Positions 25,801 through 38,800 of a stretch of DNA of 64,000 nt are shown piece after piece. Below the pieces are notes generated by a model, which saw only the letters and a list, made by a program, of their open reading frames with translations, was not told the origin of the DNA and did no database searches. The stretch is taken from the NCBI GenBank assembly GCA_964036665.1, contig OZ038533.1, forward strand, positions 11,244,413-11,308,412, read 5' to 3'. A program made the translations under genes and the position numbers. Each line of letters opens with the position of its first letter. Position 1 is the first letter of the stretch. This DNA is from Gordius sp. MW1 (lineage: Eukaryota; Nematomorpha; Gordioida; Gordea; Gordiidae).

Positions 25801-28171
25801 GAGAATCCTATTATCCTCGATTGACTTCCGAAAAGAGGTTTTAAGCTGCGAGAACTATCATTTTGACAAAAGACAACGTTTTATTGTTGCGATTAGTTTG
25901 TTGTATCGCAACGTGAGTGCTTAATTTTTGAAAATGGCTCTATGCGATCATGATTTCAAAGTAATAGTTTTCAGATTCTGATAAATTTTTACTTGGGATC
26001 ATAGAAACCACGTCTGAAAACGACAACTTTCATCGGATGCATACGGTTGAAAGAAAAATATGTGAAAAATTTTGAGGTAAAAATATTTATTTTTTTCGAT
26101 TCTATGTAAAAGAGCATGAAAAAATATATAAAAGTAAGCCAATTTGAGAATCCTATTATCCTCGATTGACTTCCGAAAAGAGGCTTTAAGCTGCGAGAAC
26201 GATCATTTTGACAAAAGACAACGTTTTATTGTTGCGATTAGTTTGTTGTATCGCAACGTGAGTGCTTAATTTTTCAAAAATGCACTATGCGATCATGATT
26301 TCAAAGTAATAGTTTTCTGATTCTGATAAATTTTTACTTTTTATCATCGAAACCACGTCTGAAAACGACAACTTTCATCGGATGCATACGGTTGAAATGT
26401 GAAAAATTTTGAGGTAAAAATATTTATTTTTTTCGATTCTATGTGAAAGAGCATGAAAAAATATATAAAAGTAAGCCAATTTGAGAATCCTATTATCCTC
26501 GATTGACTTCCGAAAAGAGGTTTTAAGCTGCGAGAACTATCATTTTGACAAAAGACAACGTTTTATTGTTGCGATTAGTTTGTTGTATCGCAACGTGAGT
26601 GCTTAATTTTTCAAAAATGCACTATGCGATCATGATTTCAAAATAATAGTTTTCTGATTCTGATAAATTTTTACTTTTTATCATCGAAACCACGTCTGAA
26701 AACGACAACTTTCATCGGATGAATACGGTTTAAAGAAAAATATGTGAAAAATTTTGAGGTAAAAATATTTTTTTTTTTCGATTCTATGTGAAAGAGCATG
26801 AAAAAATATATAAAAGTAAGCCAATTTGAGAATCCTATTATCCTCGATTGACTTCCGAAAAGAGGTTTTAAGCTGCGAGAACTATCATTTTGACAAAAGA
26901 CAACGTTTTATTGTTGCGATTAGTTTGTTGTATCGCAACGTGAGTGCTTAATTTTTCAAAAATGCACTATGCGATCATGATTTCAAAGTAACAGTTTTCT
27001 GATTCTGATAAATTTTTACTTTTTATCATCGAAACCACGTCTGAAAACGACAACTTTCATCGGATGAATACGGTTCAAAGGAAAATATGTGAAAAATTTT
27101 GAGGTAAAAATATTTATTTTTTTCAATTCTATGTGAAAGAGCATGAAAAAATATATAAAAGTAAGCCAATTTGAGAATCCTATTATCCTCGATTGACTTC
27201 CGAAAAGAGGCTTTAAGCTGCGAGAACGATCATTTTGACAAAAGACAACGTTTTATTGTTGCGATTAGTTTGTTGTATCGCAACGTGAGTGCTTAATTTT
27301 TCAAAAATGCACTATGCGATCATGATTTCAAAGTAATAGTTTTCTGATTCTGATAAATTTTTACTTTTTATCATCGAAACCACGTCTGAAAACGAAAACT
27401 TTCATCGGATGAATACGGTTCAAAGAAAAATATGTGAAAAATTTTGAGGTAAAAATATTTCTTTTTTTCAATTCTATGTAAAAGAGCATGAAAAAATATA
27501 TAAAAGTAAGCCAATTTGAGAATCCTATTATCCTCGATTGACTTCCAAAAGAGGTTTTAAGCTGCGAGAACTATCATTTTGACAAAAGACAACGTTTTAT
27601 TGTTGCGATTAGTTTGTTGTATCGCAACGTGAGTGCTTAATTTTTCAAAAATGCACTATGCGATCATGATTTCAAAGTAATAGTTTTCTGATTCTGATAA
27701 ATTTTTACTTTTTATCATCGAAACCACGTCTGAAAACGACAACTTTCATCGGATGCATACGGTTGAAAGAAAAATATGTGAAAAATTTTGAGGTAAAAAT
27801 ATTTATTTTTTTCGATTCTATGTGAAAGAGCATGAAAAAATATATAAAAGTAAGCCAATTTGAGAATCCTATTATCCTCGATTGACTTCCGAAAAGAGGT
27901 TTTAAGCTGCGAGAACTATCATTTTGACAAAAGACAACGTTTTATTGTTGCGATTAGTTTGTTGTATCGCAACGTGAGTGCTTAATTTTTGAAAATGGCT
28001 CTATGGGATCATGATTTCAAAGTAATAGTTTTCAAATTCTGATAAATTTTTACTTGGGATCATAGAAACCACGTCTGAAAACGACAACTTTCATCGGATG
28101 AATACGGTTCAAAGAAAAATATGTGAAAAATTTTGAGGTAAAAATATTTATTTTTTTCGATTCTATGTGAA
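16838..28171 (+). repeat. Large HOR copy 2 (33 monomers, two monomers fewer)
   Basis: Nearly identical to 4,815-16,837 at an offset of 12,023 bp until about 26,940, then at an offset of 11,334 bp to 28,171. The step of 689 bp is a loss of two monomers here, or a gain in copy 1. Differences I noticed in the first 10 kb are few: near 17,114 (cat for cac), 17,220 (gac for gag), 20,485 (taatag for taaaag), 21,988 (tatata for tattta) and 22,255 (cgtcgtc for ccacgtc). Such similarity implies a recent duplication or ongoing homogenisation. Confidence 0.9.
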
Positions 28172-31100
28172 AGAGCATGAAAAAATATATAAAAGTAAGC
28201 CAATTTGAGAATCCTATTATCCTCGATTGACTTCCGAAAAGAGGTTTTAAGCTGCGAGAACTATCATTTTGACAAAAGACAACGTTTTATTGTTGCGATT
28301 AGTTTGTTGTATCGCAACGTGAGTGTTTATTTTTCAAAAATGCACTATGCGATCATGATTTCAAAGTAATAGTTTTCTGATTCTGATAAATTTTCACTTT
28401 TTATCATCGAAACCACGTCTAAAAACGACAACTTTCATCGGAATGCATACGGTTGAAAGAAAAATATGTGAAAAATTTTGAGGTAAAAATATTTACTTTT
28501 TTCGATTCTATGTGAAAGAGCATGACAAAATATATAAAAGTAAGCCAATTTGAGAATCCTATTATCCTTGATTGACTTCCGAAAAGAGGTTTTAAGCTGC
28601 GAGAACTATCATTTTGACAAAAGACAACGTTTTATTGTTGCTATTAGTTTGTTGTATCGCAACGTGAGTGCTTAATTTTTCAAAAATGCACTATGCGATC
28701 ATGATTTCAAAGTAACAGTTTTCTGATTCTGATAAATTTTTACTTTTTATCATCGAAACCACGTCTGAAAACGACAACTTTCATCGGATGAATACGGTTC
28801 AAAGGAAAATATGTGAAAAATTTTGAGGTAAAAATATTTATTTTTTTCAATTCTATGTGAAAGAGCATGAAAAAATATATAAAAGTAAACCTATTTGAGA
28901 ATCCTATTATCCTCGATTGACTTCCGAAAAGAGGCTTTAAGCTGCGAGAACGATCATTTTGACAAAAGACAACGTTTTATTGTTGCGATTAGTTTGTTGT
29001 ATCGCAACGTGAGTGCTTAATTTTTCAAAAATGCACTATGCGATCATGATTTCAAAGTAACAGTTTTCTGATTCTGATAAATTTTTACTTTTTATCATCG
29101 AAACCACGTCTGAAAACGACAACTTTCATCGGATGAATACGGTTCAAAGGAAAATATGTGAAAAATTTTGAGGTAAAAATATTTATTTTTTTCAATTCTA
29201 TGTGAAAGAGCATGAAAAAATATATAAAAGTAAGCCAATTTGAGAATCCTATTATCCTCGATTGACTTCCAAAAGAGGTTTTAAGCTGCGAGAACTATCA
29301 TTTTGACAAAAGACAACGTTTTATTGTTGCGATTAGTTTGTTGTATCGCAACGTGAGTGCTTAATTTTTCAAAAATGCACTATGCGATCATGATTTCAAA
29401 GTAATAGTTTTCTGATTCTGATAAATTTTTACTTTTTATCATCGAAACCACGTCTGAAAACGACAACTTTCATCGGATGAATACGGTTCAAAGGAAAATA
29501 TGTGAAAAATTTTGAGGTAAAAATATTTATTTTTTTCAATTCTATGTGAAAGAGCATGAAAAAATATATAAAAGTAAGCCAATTTGAGAATCCTATTATC
29601 CTCGATTGACTTCCGAAAAGAGGCTTTAAGCTGCGAGAACGATCATTTTGACAAAAGACAACGTTTTATTGTTGCGATTAGTTTGTTGTATCGCAACGTG
29701 AGTGCTTAATTTTTCAAAAATGCACTATGCGATCATGATTTCAAAGTAATAGTTTTCTGATTCTGATAAATTTTTACTTTTTATCATCGAAACCACGTCT
29801 GAAAACGAAAACTTTCATCGGATGAATACGGTTCAAAGAAAAATATGTGAAAAATTTTGATGTAAAAATATTTCTTTTTTTCAATTCTATGTAAAAGAGC
29901 ATGAAAAAATATATAAAAGTAAGCCAATTTGAGAATCCTATTATCCTCGATTGACTTCCGAAAAGAGGCTTTAAGCTGCGAGAACGATCATTTTGACAAA
30001 AGACAACGTTTTATTGTTGCGATTAGTTTGTTGTATCGCAACGTGAGTGCTTAATTTTTCAAAAATGCACTATGCGATCATGATTTCAAAGTAATAGTTT
30101 TCTGATTCTGATAAATTTTTACTTTTTATCATCGAAACCACGTCTGAAAACGAAAACTTTCATCGGATGAATACGGTTCAAAGAAAAATATGTGAAAAAT
30201 TTTGATGTAAAAATATTTCTTTTTTTCAATTCTATGTAAAAGAGCATGAAAAAATATATAAAAGTAAGCCAATTTGAGAATCCTATTATCCTCGATTGAC
30301 TTCCAAAAGAGGTTTTAAGCTGCGAGAACTATCATTTTGACAAAAGACAACGTTTTATTGTTGCGATTAGTTTGTTGTATCGCAACGTGAGTGCTTAATT
30401 TTTCAAAAATGCACTATGCGATCATGATTTCAAAGTAATAGTTTTCTGATTCTGATAAATTTTTACTTTTAATCATCGAAACCACGTCTGAAAACGACAA
30501 CTTTCATCGGATGCATACGGTTGAAAGAAAAATATGTGAAAAATTTTGAGGTAAAAATATTTATTTTTTTCGATTCTATGTGAAAGAGCATGAAAAAATA
30601 TATAAAAGTAAGCCAATTTGAGAATCCTATTATCCTCGATTGACTTCCGAAAAGAGGTTTTAAGCTGCGAGAACTATCATTTTGACAAAAGACAACGTTT
30701 TATTGTTGCGATTAGTTTGTTGTATCGCAACGTGAGTGCTTAATTTTTGAAAATGGCTCTATGCGATCATGATTTCAAAGTAATAGTTTTCAAATTCTGA
30801 TAAATTTTTACTTGGGATCATAGAAACCACGTCTGAAAACGACAACTTTCATCGGATGAATACGGTTCAAAGAAAAATATGTGAAAAATTTTGAGGTAAA
30901 AATATTTATTTTTTTCGATTTTATGTGAAAGAGCATGAAAAAATATATAAAAGTAAACCTATTTGAGAATCCTATTATCCTCGATTGACTTCCGAAAAGA
31001 GGTTTTAAGCTGCGAGAACTATCATTTTGACAAAAGACAACGTTTTATTGTTGCGATTAGTTTGTTGTTCGCAACGTGAGTGCTTAATTTTTGAAAATGG

Positions 31101-32850
31101 CTCTATGCGATCATGATTTCAAAGTAATAGTTTTCTGATTCTGATAAATTTTCACTTTTTATCATCGAAACCACGTCTGAAAACGACAACTTTCATCGGA
31201 ATGCATACGGTTGAAAGAAAAATATGTGAAAAATTTTGAGGTAAAAATATTTACTTTTTTCGATTCTATGTGAAAGAGCATGACAAAATATATAAAAGTA
31301 AGCCAATTTGAGAATCCTATTATCCTCGATTGACTTCCGAAAAGAGGTTTTAAGCTGCGAGAACTATCATTTTGACAAAAGACAACGTTTTATTGTTGCG
31401 ATTAGTTTGTTGTATCGCAACGTGAGTGCTTAATTTTTGAAAATGGCTCTATGCGATCATGATTTCAAAGTAATAGTTTTCAAATTCTGATAAATTTTTA
31501 CTTGGGATCATAGAAACCACGTCTGAAAACGACAACTTTCATCGGATGAATACGGTTCAAAGAAAAATATGTGAAAAATTTTGAGGTAAAAATATTTATT
31601 TTTTTCGATTTTATGTGAAAGAGCATGAAAAAATATATAAAAGTAAACCTATTTGAGAATCCTATTATCCTCGATTGACTTCCGAAAAGAGGCTTTAAGC
31701 TGCGAGAACGATCATTTTGACAAAAGACAACGTTTTATTGTTGCGATTAGTTTGTTGTATCGCAACGTGAGTGCTTAATTTTTCAAAAATGCCTATGCGA
31801 TCATGATTTCAAAGTAATAGTTTTCTGATTCTGATAAATTTTTACTTTTTATCATCAAAACCACGTCTGAAAACGACAACTTTCATCGGATGCATACGGT
31901 TGAAAGAAAAATATGTGAAAGAGGTAAAAATATTTATTTTTTTCGATTATATGTGAAAGAGCATGAAAAAATATATAAAAGTAAGCCAATGTGAGAATCC
32001 TATTATCCTCGATTGACTTCCGAAAGGAGGTTTTAAGCTGCGAGAACTATCATTTTGACAAAAGACAACGTTTTATTGTTGCGATTAGTTTGTTGTATCG
32101 CAACGTGAGTGCTTAATTTTTGAAAATGGCTCTATGCGATCATGATTTCAAAGTAATAGTTTTCAGATTCTGATAAATTTTTACTTGGGATAATAGAAAC
32201 CACGTCTGAAAACGACAAAATATGTGAAAAATTTTGAGGTAAAAATATTTATTTTTTTCAATTCTATGTGAAAGAGCATGAAAAAATATATAAAAGTAAG
32301 CCAATTTGAGAATCCTATTATCCTCGATTGACTTCCGAAAAGAGGTTTTAAGCTGCGAGAACTATCATTTTGACAAAAGACAACCTTTTATTGTTGCGAT
32401 TAGTTTGTTGTATCGCAACGTGAGTGCTTAATTTTTCAAAAATGCACTATGCGATCATGATTTCAAAGTAATAGTTTTCTGATTCTGATAAATTTTTACT
32501 TTTTATCATCGAAACCACGTCTGAAAACGACAACTTTCATCGGATGAATACGGTTCAAAGAAAAATATGTGAAAAATTTTGAGGTAAAAATATTTCTTTT
32601 TTTCAATTCTATGTGAAAGAGCATGAAAAAATATATAAAAGTAAGCCAATTTGAGAATCCTATTATCCTCGATTGACTTCCAAAAGAGGTTTTAAGCTGC
32701 GAGAACTATCATTTTGACAAAAGACAACGTTTTATTGTTGCGATTAGTTTGTTGTATCGCAACGTGAGTGCTTAATTTTTCAAAAATGCACTATGCGATC
32801 ATGATTTCAAAGTAATAGTTTTCTGATTCTGATAAATTTTTACTTTTTAT
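28172..32850 (+). repeat. Mosaic satellite segment with short local duplications
   Basis: About 14 monomers that do not fall into one long HOR. Two adjacent monomers share the private variant ttgatgtaaaa at 345-bp spacing (29,857 and 30,202). A two-monomer block with gtaaacctatttgag is duplicated at 690 bp (30,953 and 31,643). The monomer at 31,030-31,290 looks chimeric. One 30-bp-deleted monomer has its junction near 32,218, and monomers with gaaagaggt (6-bp deletion) begin near 31,916. The types are otherwise those seen elsewhere in the window. No gene or insertion is visible. Confidence 0.8.
31030..31290 (+). repeat. Chimeric monomer joining two monomer types
   Basis: The left part carries ttgttcgcaac and gaaaatggctc, markers of the monomer that normally follows the gtgtttattt type. 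The right part carries aaattttcac, ggaatgcatacgg, tttacttttttcg and catgacaaaa, the markers of the gtgtttattt monomer itself, as seen at 14,920-15,130 and 28,320-28,530. The switch lies between about 31,100 and 31,150. This is what unequal crossing-over or gene conversion inside a monomer would leave. Confidence 0.7.
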
Positions 32851-35800
32851 CATCGAAACCACGTCTGAAAACGACAACTTTCATCGGATGAATACGGTTC
32901 AAAGAAAAATATGTGAAAAATTTTGAGGTAAAAATATTTATTTTTTTCAATTCTATTTGAAAGAGCATGAAAAAATATATAAAAGTAAGCCAATTTGAGA
33001 ATCCTATTATCCTCGATTGACTTCCGAAAAGAGGTTTTAAGCTGCGAGAACTATCATTTTGACAAAAGACAACGTTTTATTGTTGCGATTAGTTTGTTGT
33101 TCGCAACGTGAGTGCTTAATTTTTGAAAATGGCTCTATGCGATCATGATTTCAAAGTAATAGTTTTCTGATTCTGATAAATTTTTACTTTTTATCATCGA
33201 AACCACGTCTGAAAACGACAACTTTCATCGGATTCATACGGTTGAAAGAAAAATATGTGAAAGAGGTAAAAATATTTATTTTTTTCGATTATATGTGAAA
33301 GAGCATGAAAAAATATATAAAAGTAAGCCAATTTGAGAATCCTATTATCCTCGATTGACTTCCGAAAAGAGGCTTTAAGCTGCGAGAACGATCATTTTGA
33401 CAAAAGACAACGTTTTATTGTTGCGATTAGTTTGTTGTATCGCAACGTGAGTGCTTAATTTTTCAAAAATGCCTATGCGATCATGATTTCAAAGTAATAG
33501 TTTTCTGATTCTGATAAATTTTTACTTTTTATCATCGAAACCACGTCTGAAAACGACAACTTTCATCGGATGCATACGGTTGAAAGAAAAATATGTGAAA
33601 GAGGTAAAAATATTTATTTTTTTCAATTCTATGTGAAAGAGCATGAAAAAATATATAAATGTAAGCCAATTTGAGAATCCTATTATCCTCGATTGACTTC
33701 CGAAAAGAGGTTTTAAGCTGCGAGAACTATCATTTTGACAAAAGACAACCTTTTATTGTTGCGATTAGTTTGTTTTATCGCAACGTGAGTGCTTAATTTT
33801 TCAAAAATGCACTATGCGATCATGATTTCAAAGTAATAGTTTTCTGATTCTGATAAATTTTTACTTTTTATCATCGAAACCACGTCTGAAAACGACAACT
33901 TTCATCGGATGAATACGGTTCAAAGAAAAATATGTGAAAAATTTTGAGGTAAAAATATTTATTTTTTTCAATTCTATGTGAAAGAGCATGAAAAAATATA
34001 TAAATGTAAGCCAATTTGAGAATCCTATTATCCTCGATTGACTTCCGAAAAGAGGTTTTAAGCTGCGAGAACTATCATTTTGATAAAAGACAACGTTTTA
34101 TTGTTGCGATTAGTTTGTTGTATCGCAACGTGAGTGCTTAATTTTTGAAAATGGCTCTATGCGATCATGATTTCAAAGTAATAGTTTTCAGATTCTGATA
34201 AATTTTTACTTGGGATAATAGAAACCACGTCTGAAAACGACAAAATATGTGAAAAATTTTGAGGTAAAAATATTTATTTTTTTCAATTCTATGTGAAAGA
34301 GCATGAAAAAATATATAAAAGTAAGCCAATTTGAGAATCCTATTATCCTCGATTGACTTCCGAAAAGAGGTTTTAAGCTGCGAGAACTATCATTTTGACA
34401 AAAAACAACGTTTTATTGTTGCGATTAGTTTGTTGTATCGCAACGTGAGTGCTTAATTTTTCAAAAATGCACTATGCGATCATGATTTCAAAGTAATAGT
34501 TTTCTGATTCTGATAAATTTTTACTTTTTATCATCGAAACCACGTCTGAAAACGACAACTTTCATCGGATGAATACGGTTCAAAGAAAAATATGTGAAAA
34601 ATTTTGAGGTAAAAATATTTCTTTTTTTCAATTCTATGTGAAAGAGCATGAAAAAATATATAAAAGTAAGCCAATTTGAGAATCCTATTATCCTCGATTG
34701 ACTTCCAAAACAGGTTTTAAGCTGCGAGAACTATCATTTTGACAAAAGACAACGTTTTATTGTTGCGATTAGTTTGTTGTATCGCAACGTGAGTGCTTAA
34801 TTTTTCAAAAATGCACTATGCGATCATGATTTCAAAGTAATAGTTTTCTGATTCTGATAAATTTTTACTTTTTATCATCGAAACCACGTCTGAAAACGAC
34901 AACTTTCATCGGATGCATACGGTTGAAAGAAAAATATGTGAAAAATTTTGAGGTAAAAATATTTATTTTTTTCGATTCTATGTGAAAGAGCATGAAAAAA
35001 TATATAAAAGTAAGCCAATTTGAGAATCCTATTATCCTCGATTGACTTCCGAAAAGAGGTTTTAAGCTGCGAGAACTATCATTTTGACAAAAGACAACGT
35101 TTTATTGTTGCGATTAGTTTGTTGTATCGCAACGTGAGTGCTTAATTTTTGAAAATGGCTCTATGCGATCATGATTTCAAAGTAATAGTTTTCAAATTCT
35201 GATAAATTTTTACTTGGGATCATAGAAACCACGTCTGAAAACGACAACTTTCATCGGATGAATACGGTTCAAAGAAAAATATGTGAAAAATTTTGAGGTA
35301 AAAATATTTATTTTTTTCAATTCTATGTGAAAGAGCATGAAAAAATATATAAAAGTAAACCAATTTGAGAATCCTATTATCCTCGATTGACTTCCGAAAA
35401 GAGGTTTTAAGCTGCGAGAACTATCATTTTGACAAAAGACAACGTTTTATTGTTGCGATTAGTTTGTTGTATCGCAACGTGAGTGTTTATTTTTCAAAAA
35501 TGCACTATGCGATCATGATTTCAAAGTAATAGTTTTCTGATTCTGATAAATTTTCACTTTTTATCATCGAAACCACGTCTGAAAACGACAACTTTCATCG
35601 GATGCATACGGTTGAAAGAAAAATATGTGAAAAATTTTGAGGTAAAAATATTTACTTTTTTCGATTCTATGTGAAAGAGCATGACAAAATATATAAAAGT
35701 AAGCCAATTTGAGAATCCTATTATCCTTGATTGACTTCCGAAAAGAGGTTTTAAGCTGCGAGAACTATCATTTTGACAAAAGACAACGTTTTATTGTTGC

Positions 35801-38800
35801 GATTAGTTTGTTGTTCGCAACGTGAGTGCTTAATTTTTGAAAATGGCTCTATGCGATCATGATTTCAAAGTAATAGTTTTCTGATTCTGATAAATTTTTA
35901 CTTTTTATCATCGAAACCACGTCTGAAAACGACAACTTTCATCGGATGCATACGGTTGAAAGAAAAATATGTGAAAAATTTTGAGGTAAAAATATTTCTT
36001 TTTTTCGATTCTATGTGAAAGAGCATGAAAAAATATATAAAAGTAAGCCAATTTGAGAATCCTATTATCCTCGATTGACTTCCGAAAAGAGGTTTTAAGC
36101 TGCGAGAACTATCATTTTGACAAAAGACAACGTTTTATTGTTGCGATTAGTTTGTTGTATCGCAACGTGATTGCTTAATTTTTCAAAAATGCACTATGCG
36201 ATCATGATTTCAAAGTAACAGTTTTCTGATTCTGATAAATTTTTACTTTTTATCATCGAAACCACGTCTGAAAACGACAACTTTCATCGGATGAATACGG
36301 TTCAAAGGAAAATATGTGAAAAATTTTGAGGTAAAAATATTTATTTTTTTCAATTCTATGTGAAAGAGCATGAAAAAATATATAAAAGTAAGCCAATTTG
36401 AGAATCCTATTATCCTCGATTGACTTCCGAAAAGAGGCTTTAAGCTGCGAGAACGATCATTTTGACAAAAGACAACGTTTTATTGTTGCGATTAGTTTGT
36501 TGTATCGCAACGTGAGTGCTTAATTTTTCAAAAATGCCTATGCGATCATGATTTCAAAGTAATAGTTTTCTGATTCTGATAAATTTTTACTTTTTATCAT
36601 CGAAACCACGTCTGAAAACGACAACTTTCATCGGATGCATACGGTTGAAAGAAAAATATGTGAAAGAGGTAAAAATATTTATTTTTTTCGATTATATGTG
36701 AAAGAGCATGAAAAAATATATAAAAGTAAGCCAATGTGAGAATCCTATTATCCTCGATTGAATTCCGAAAGGAGGTTTTAAGCTGCGAGAACTATCATTT
36801 TGACAAAAGACAACGTTTTATTGTTGCGATTAGTTTGTTGTATCGCAACGTGAGTGCTTAATTTTTGAAAATGGCTCTATGCGATCATGATTTCAAAGTA
36901 ATAGTTTTCAGATTCTGATAAATTTTTACTTGGGATAATAGAAACCACGTCTGAAAACGACAAAATATGTGAAAAATTTTGAGGTAAAAATATTTATTTT
37001 TTTCAATTCTATGTGAAAGAGCATGAAAAAATATATAAAAGTAAGCCAATTTGAGAATCCTATTATCCTCGATTGACTTCCGAAAAGAGGTTTTAAGCTG
37101 CGAGAACTATCATTTTGACAAAAGACAACCTTTTATTGTTGCGATTAGTTTGTTGTATCGCAACGTGATTGCTTAATTTTTCAAAAATGCACTATGCGAT
37201 CATGATTTCAAAGTAATAGTTTTCTGATTCTGATAAATTTTTACTTTTTATCATCGAAACCACGTCTGAAAACGACAACTTTCATCGGATGAATACGGTT
37301 CAAAGAAAAATATGTGAAAAATTTTGAGGTAAAAATATTTATTTTTTTCAATTCTTTGTGAAAGAGCATGAAAAAATATATAAAAGTAAGCCAATTTGAG
37401 AATCCTATTATCCTCGATTGACTTCCGAAAAGAGGTTTTAAGCTGCGAGAACTATCATTTTGACAAAAGACAACGTTTTATTGTTGCGATTAGTTTGTTG
37501 TTCGCAACGTGAGTGCTTAATTTTTGAAAATGGCTCTATGCGATCATGATTTCAAAGTAATAGTTTTCTGATTCTGATAAATTTTTACTTTTTATCATCG
37601 AAACCACGTCTGAAAACGACAACTTTCATCGGATGAATACGGTTCAAAGAAAAATATGTGAAAAATTTTGAGGTAAAAATATTTCTTTTTTTCAATTCTA
37701 TGTGAAAGAAGCATGAAAAAATATATAAAAGTAAGCCAATTTGAGAATCCTATTATCCTCGATTGACTTCCGAAAAGAGGTTTTAAGCTGCGAGAACTAT
37801 CATTTTGACAAAAGACAACGTTTTATTGTTGCGATTAGTTTGTTGTTCGCAACGTGAGTGCTTAATTTTTGAAAATGGCTCTATGCGATCATGATTTCAA
37901 AGTAATAGTTTTCTGATTCTGATAAATTTTTACTTTTTATCATCGAAACCACGTCTGAAAACGACAACTTTCATCGGATGCATACGGTTGAAATGTGAAA
38001 AATTTTGAGGTAAAAATATTTATTTTTTTCGATTCTATGTGAAAGAGCATGAAAAAATATATAAAAGTAAGCCAATTTGAGAATCCTATTATCCTCGATT
38101 GACTTCCGAAAAGAGGTTTTAAGCTGCGAGAACTATCATTTTGACAAAAGACAACGTTTTATTGTTGCGATTAGTTTGTTGTATCGCAACGTGAGTGCTT
38201 AATTTTTCAAAAATGCACTATGCGATCATGATTTCAAAATAATAGTTTTCTGATTCTGATAAATTTTTACTTTTTATCATCGAAACCACGTCTGAAAACG
38301 ACAACTTTCATCGGATGAATACGGTTTAAAGAAAAATATGTGAAAAATTTTGAGGTAAAAATATTTATTTTTTTCAATTCTATGTGAAAGAGCATGAAAA
38401 AATATTTAAAAGTAAGCCAATTTGAGAATCCTATTATCCTCGATTGACTTCCGAAAAGAGGTTTTAAGCTGCGAGAACTATCATTTTGACAAAAGACAAC
38501 GTTTTATTGTTGCGATTAGTTTGTTGTATCGCAACGTGAGTGCTTAATTTTTGAAAATGGCTCTATGCGATCATGATTTCAAAGTAATAGTTTTCTGATT
38601 CTGATAAATTTTCACTTTTTATCATCGAAACCACGTCTGAAAACGACAACTTTCATCGGATGCATAAGGTTGAAAGAAAAATATGTGAAAAATTTTGAGG
38701 TAAAAATATTTATTTTTTTTGATTCTATGTGAAAGAGCATGAAAAAATATATAAAAGTAAGCCAATTTGAGAATCCTATTATCCTCGATTGACTTCCGAA

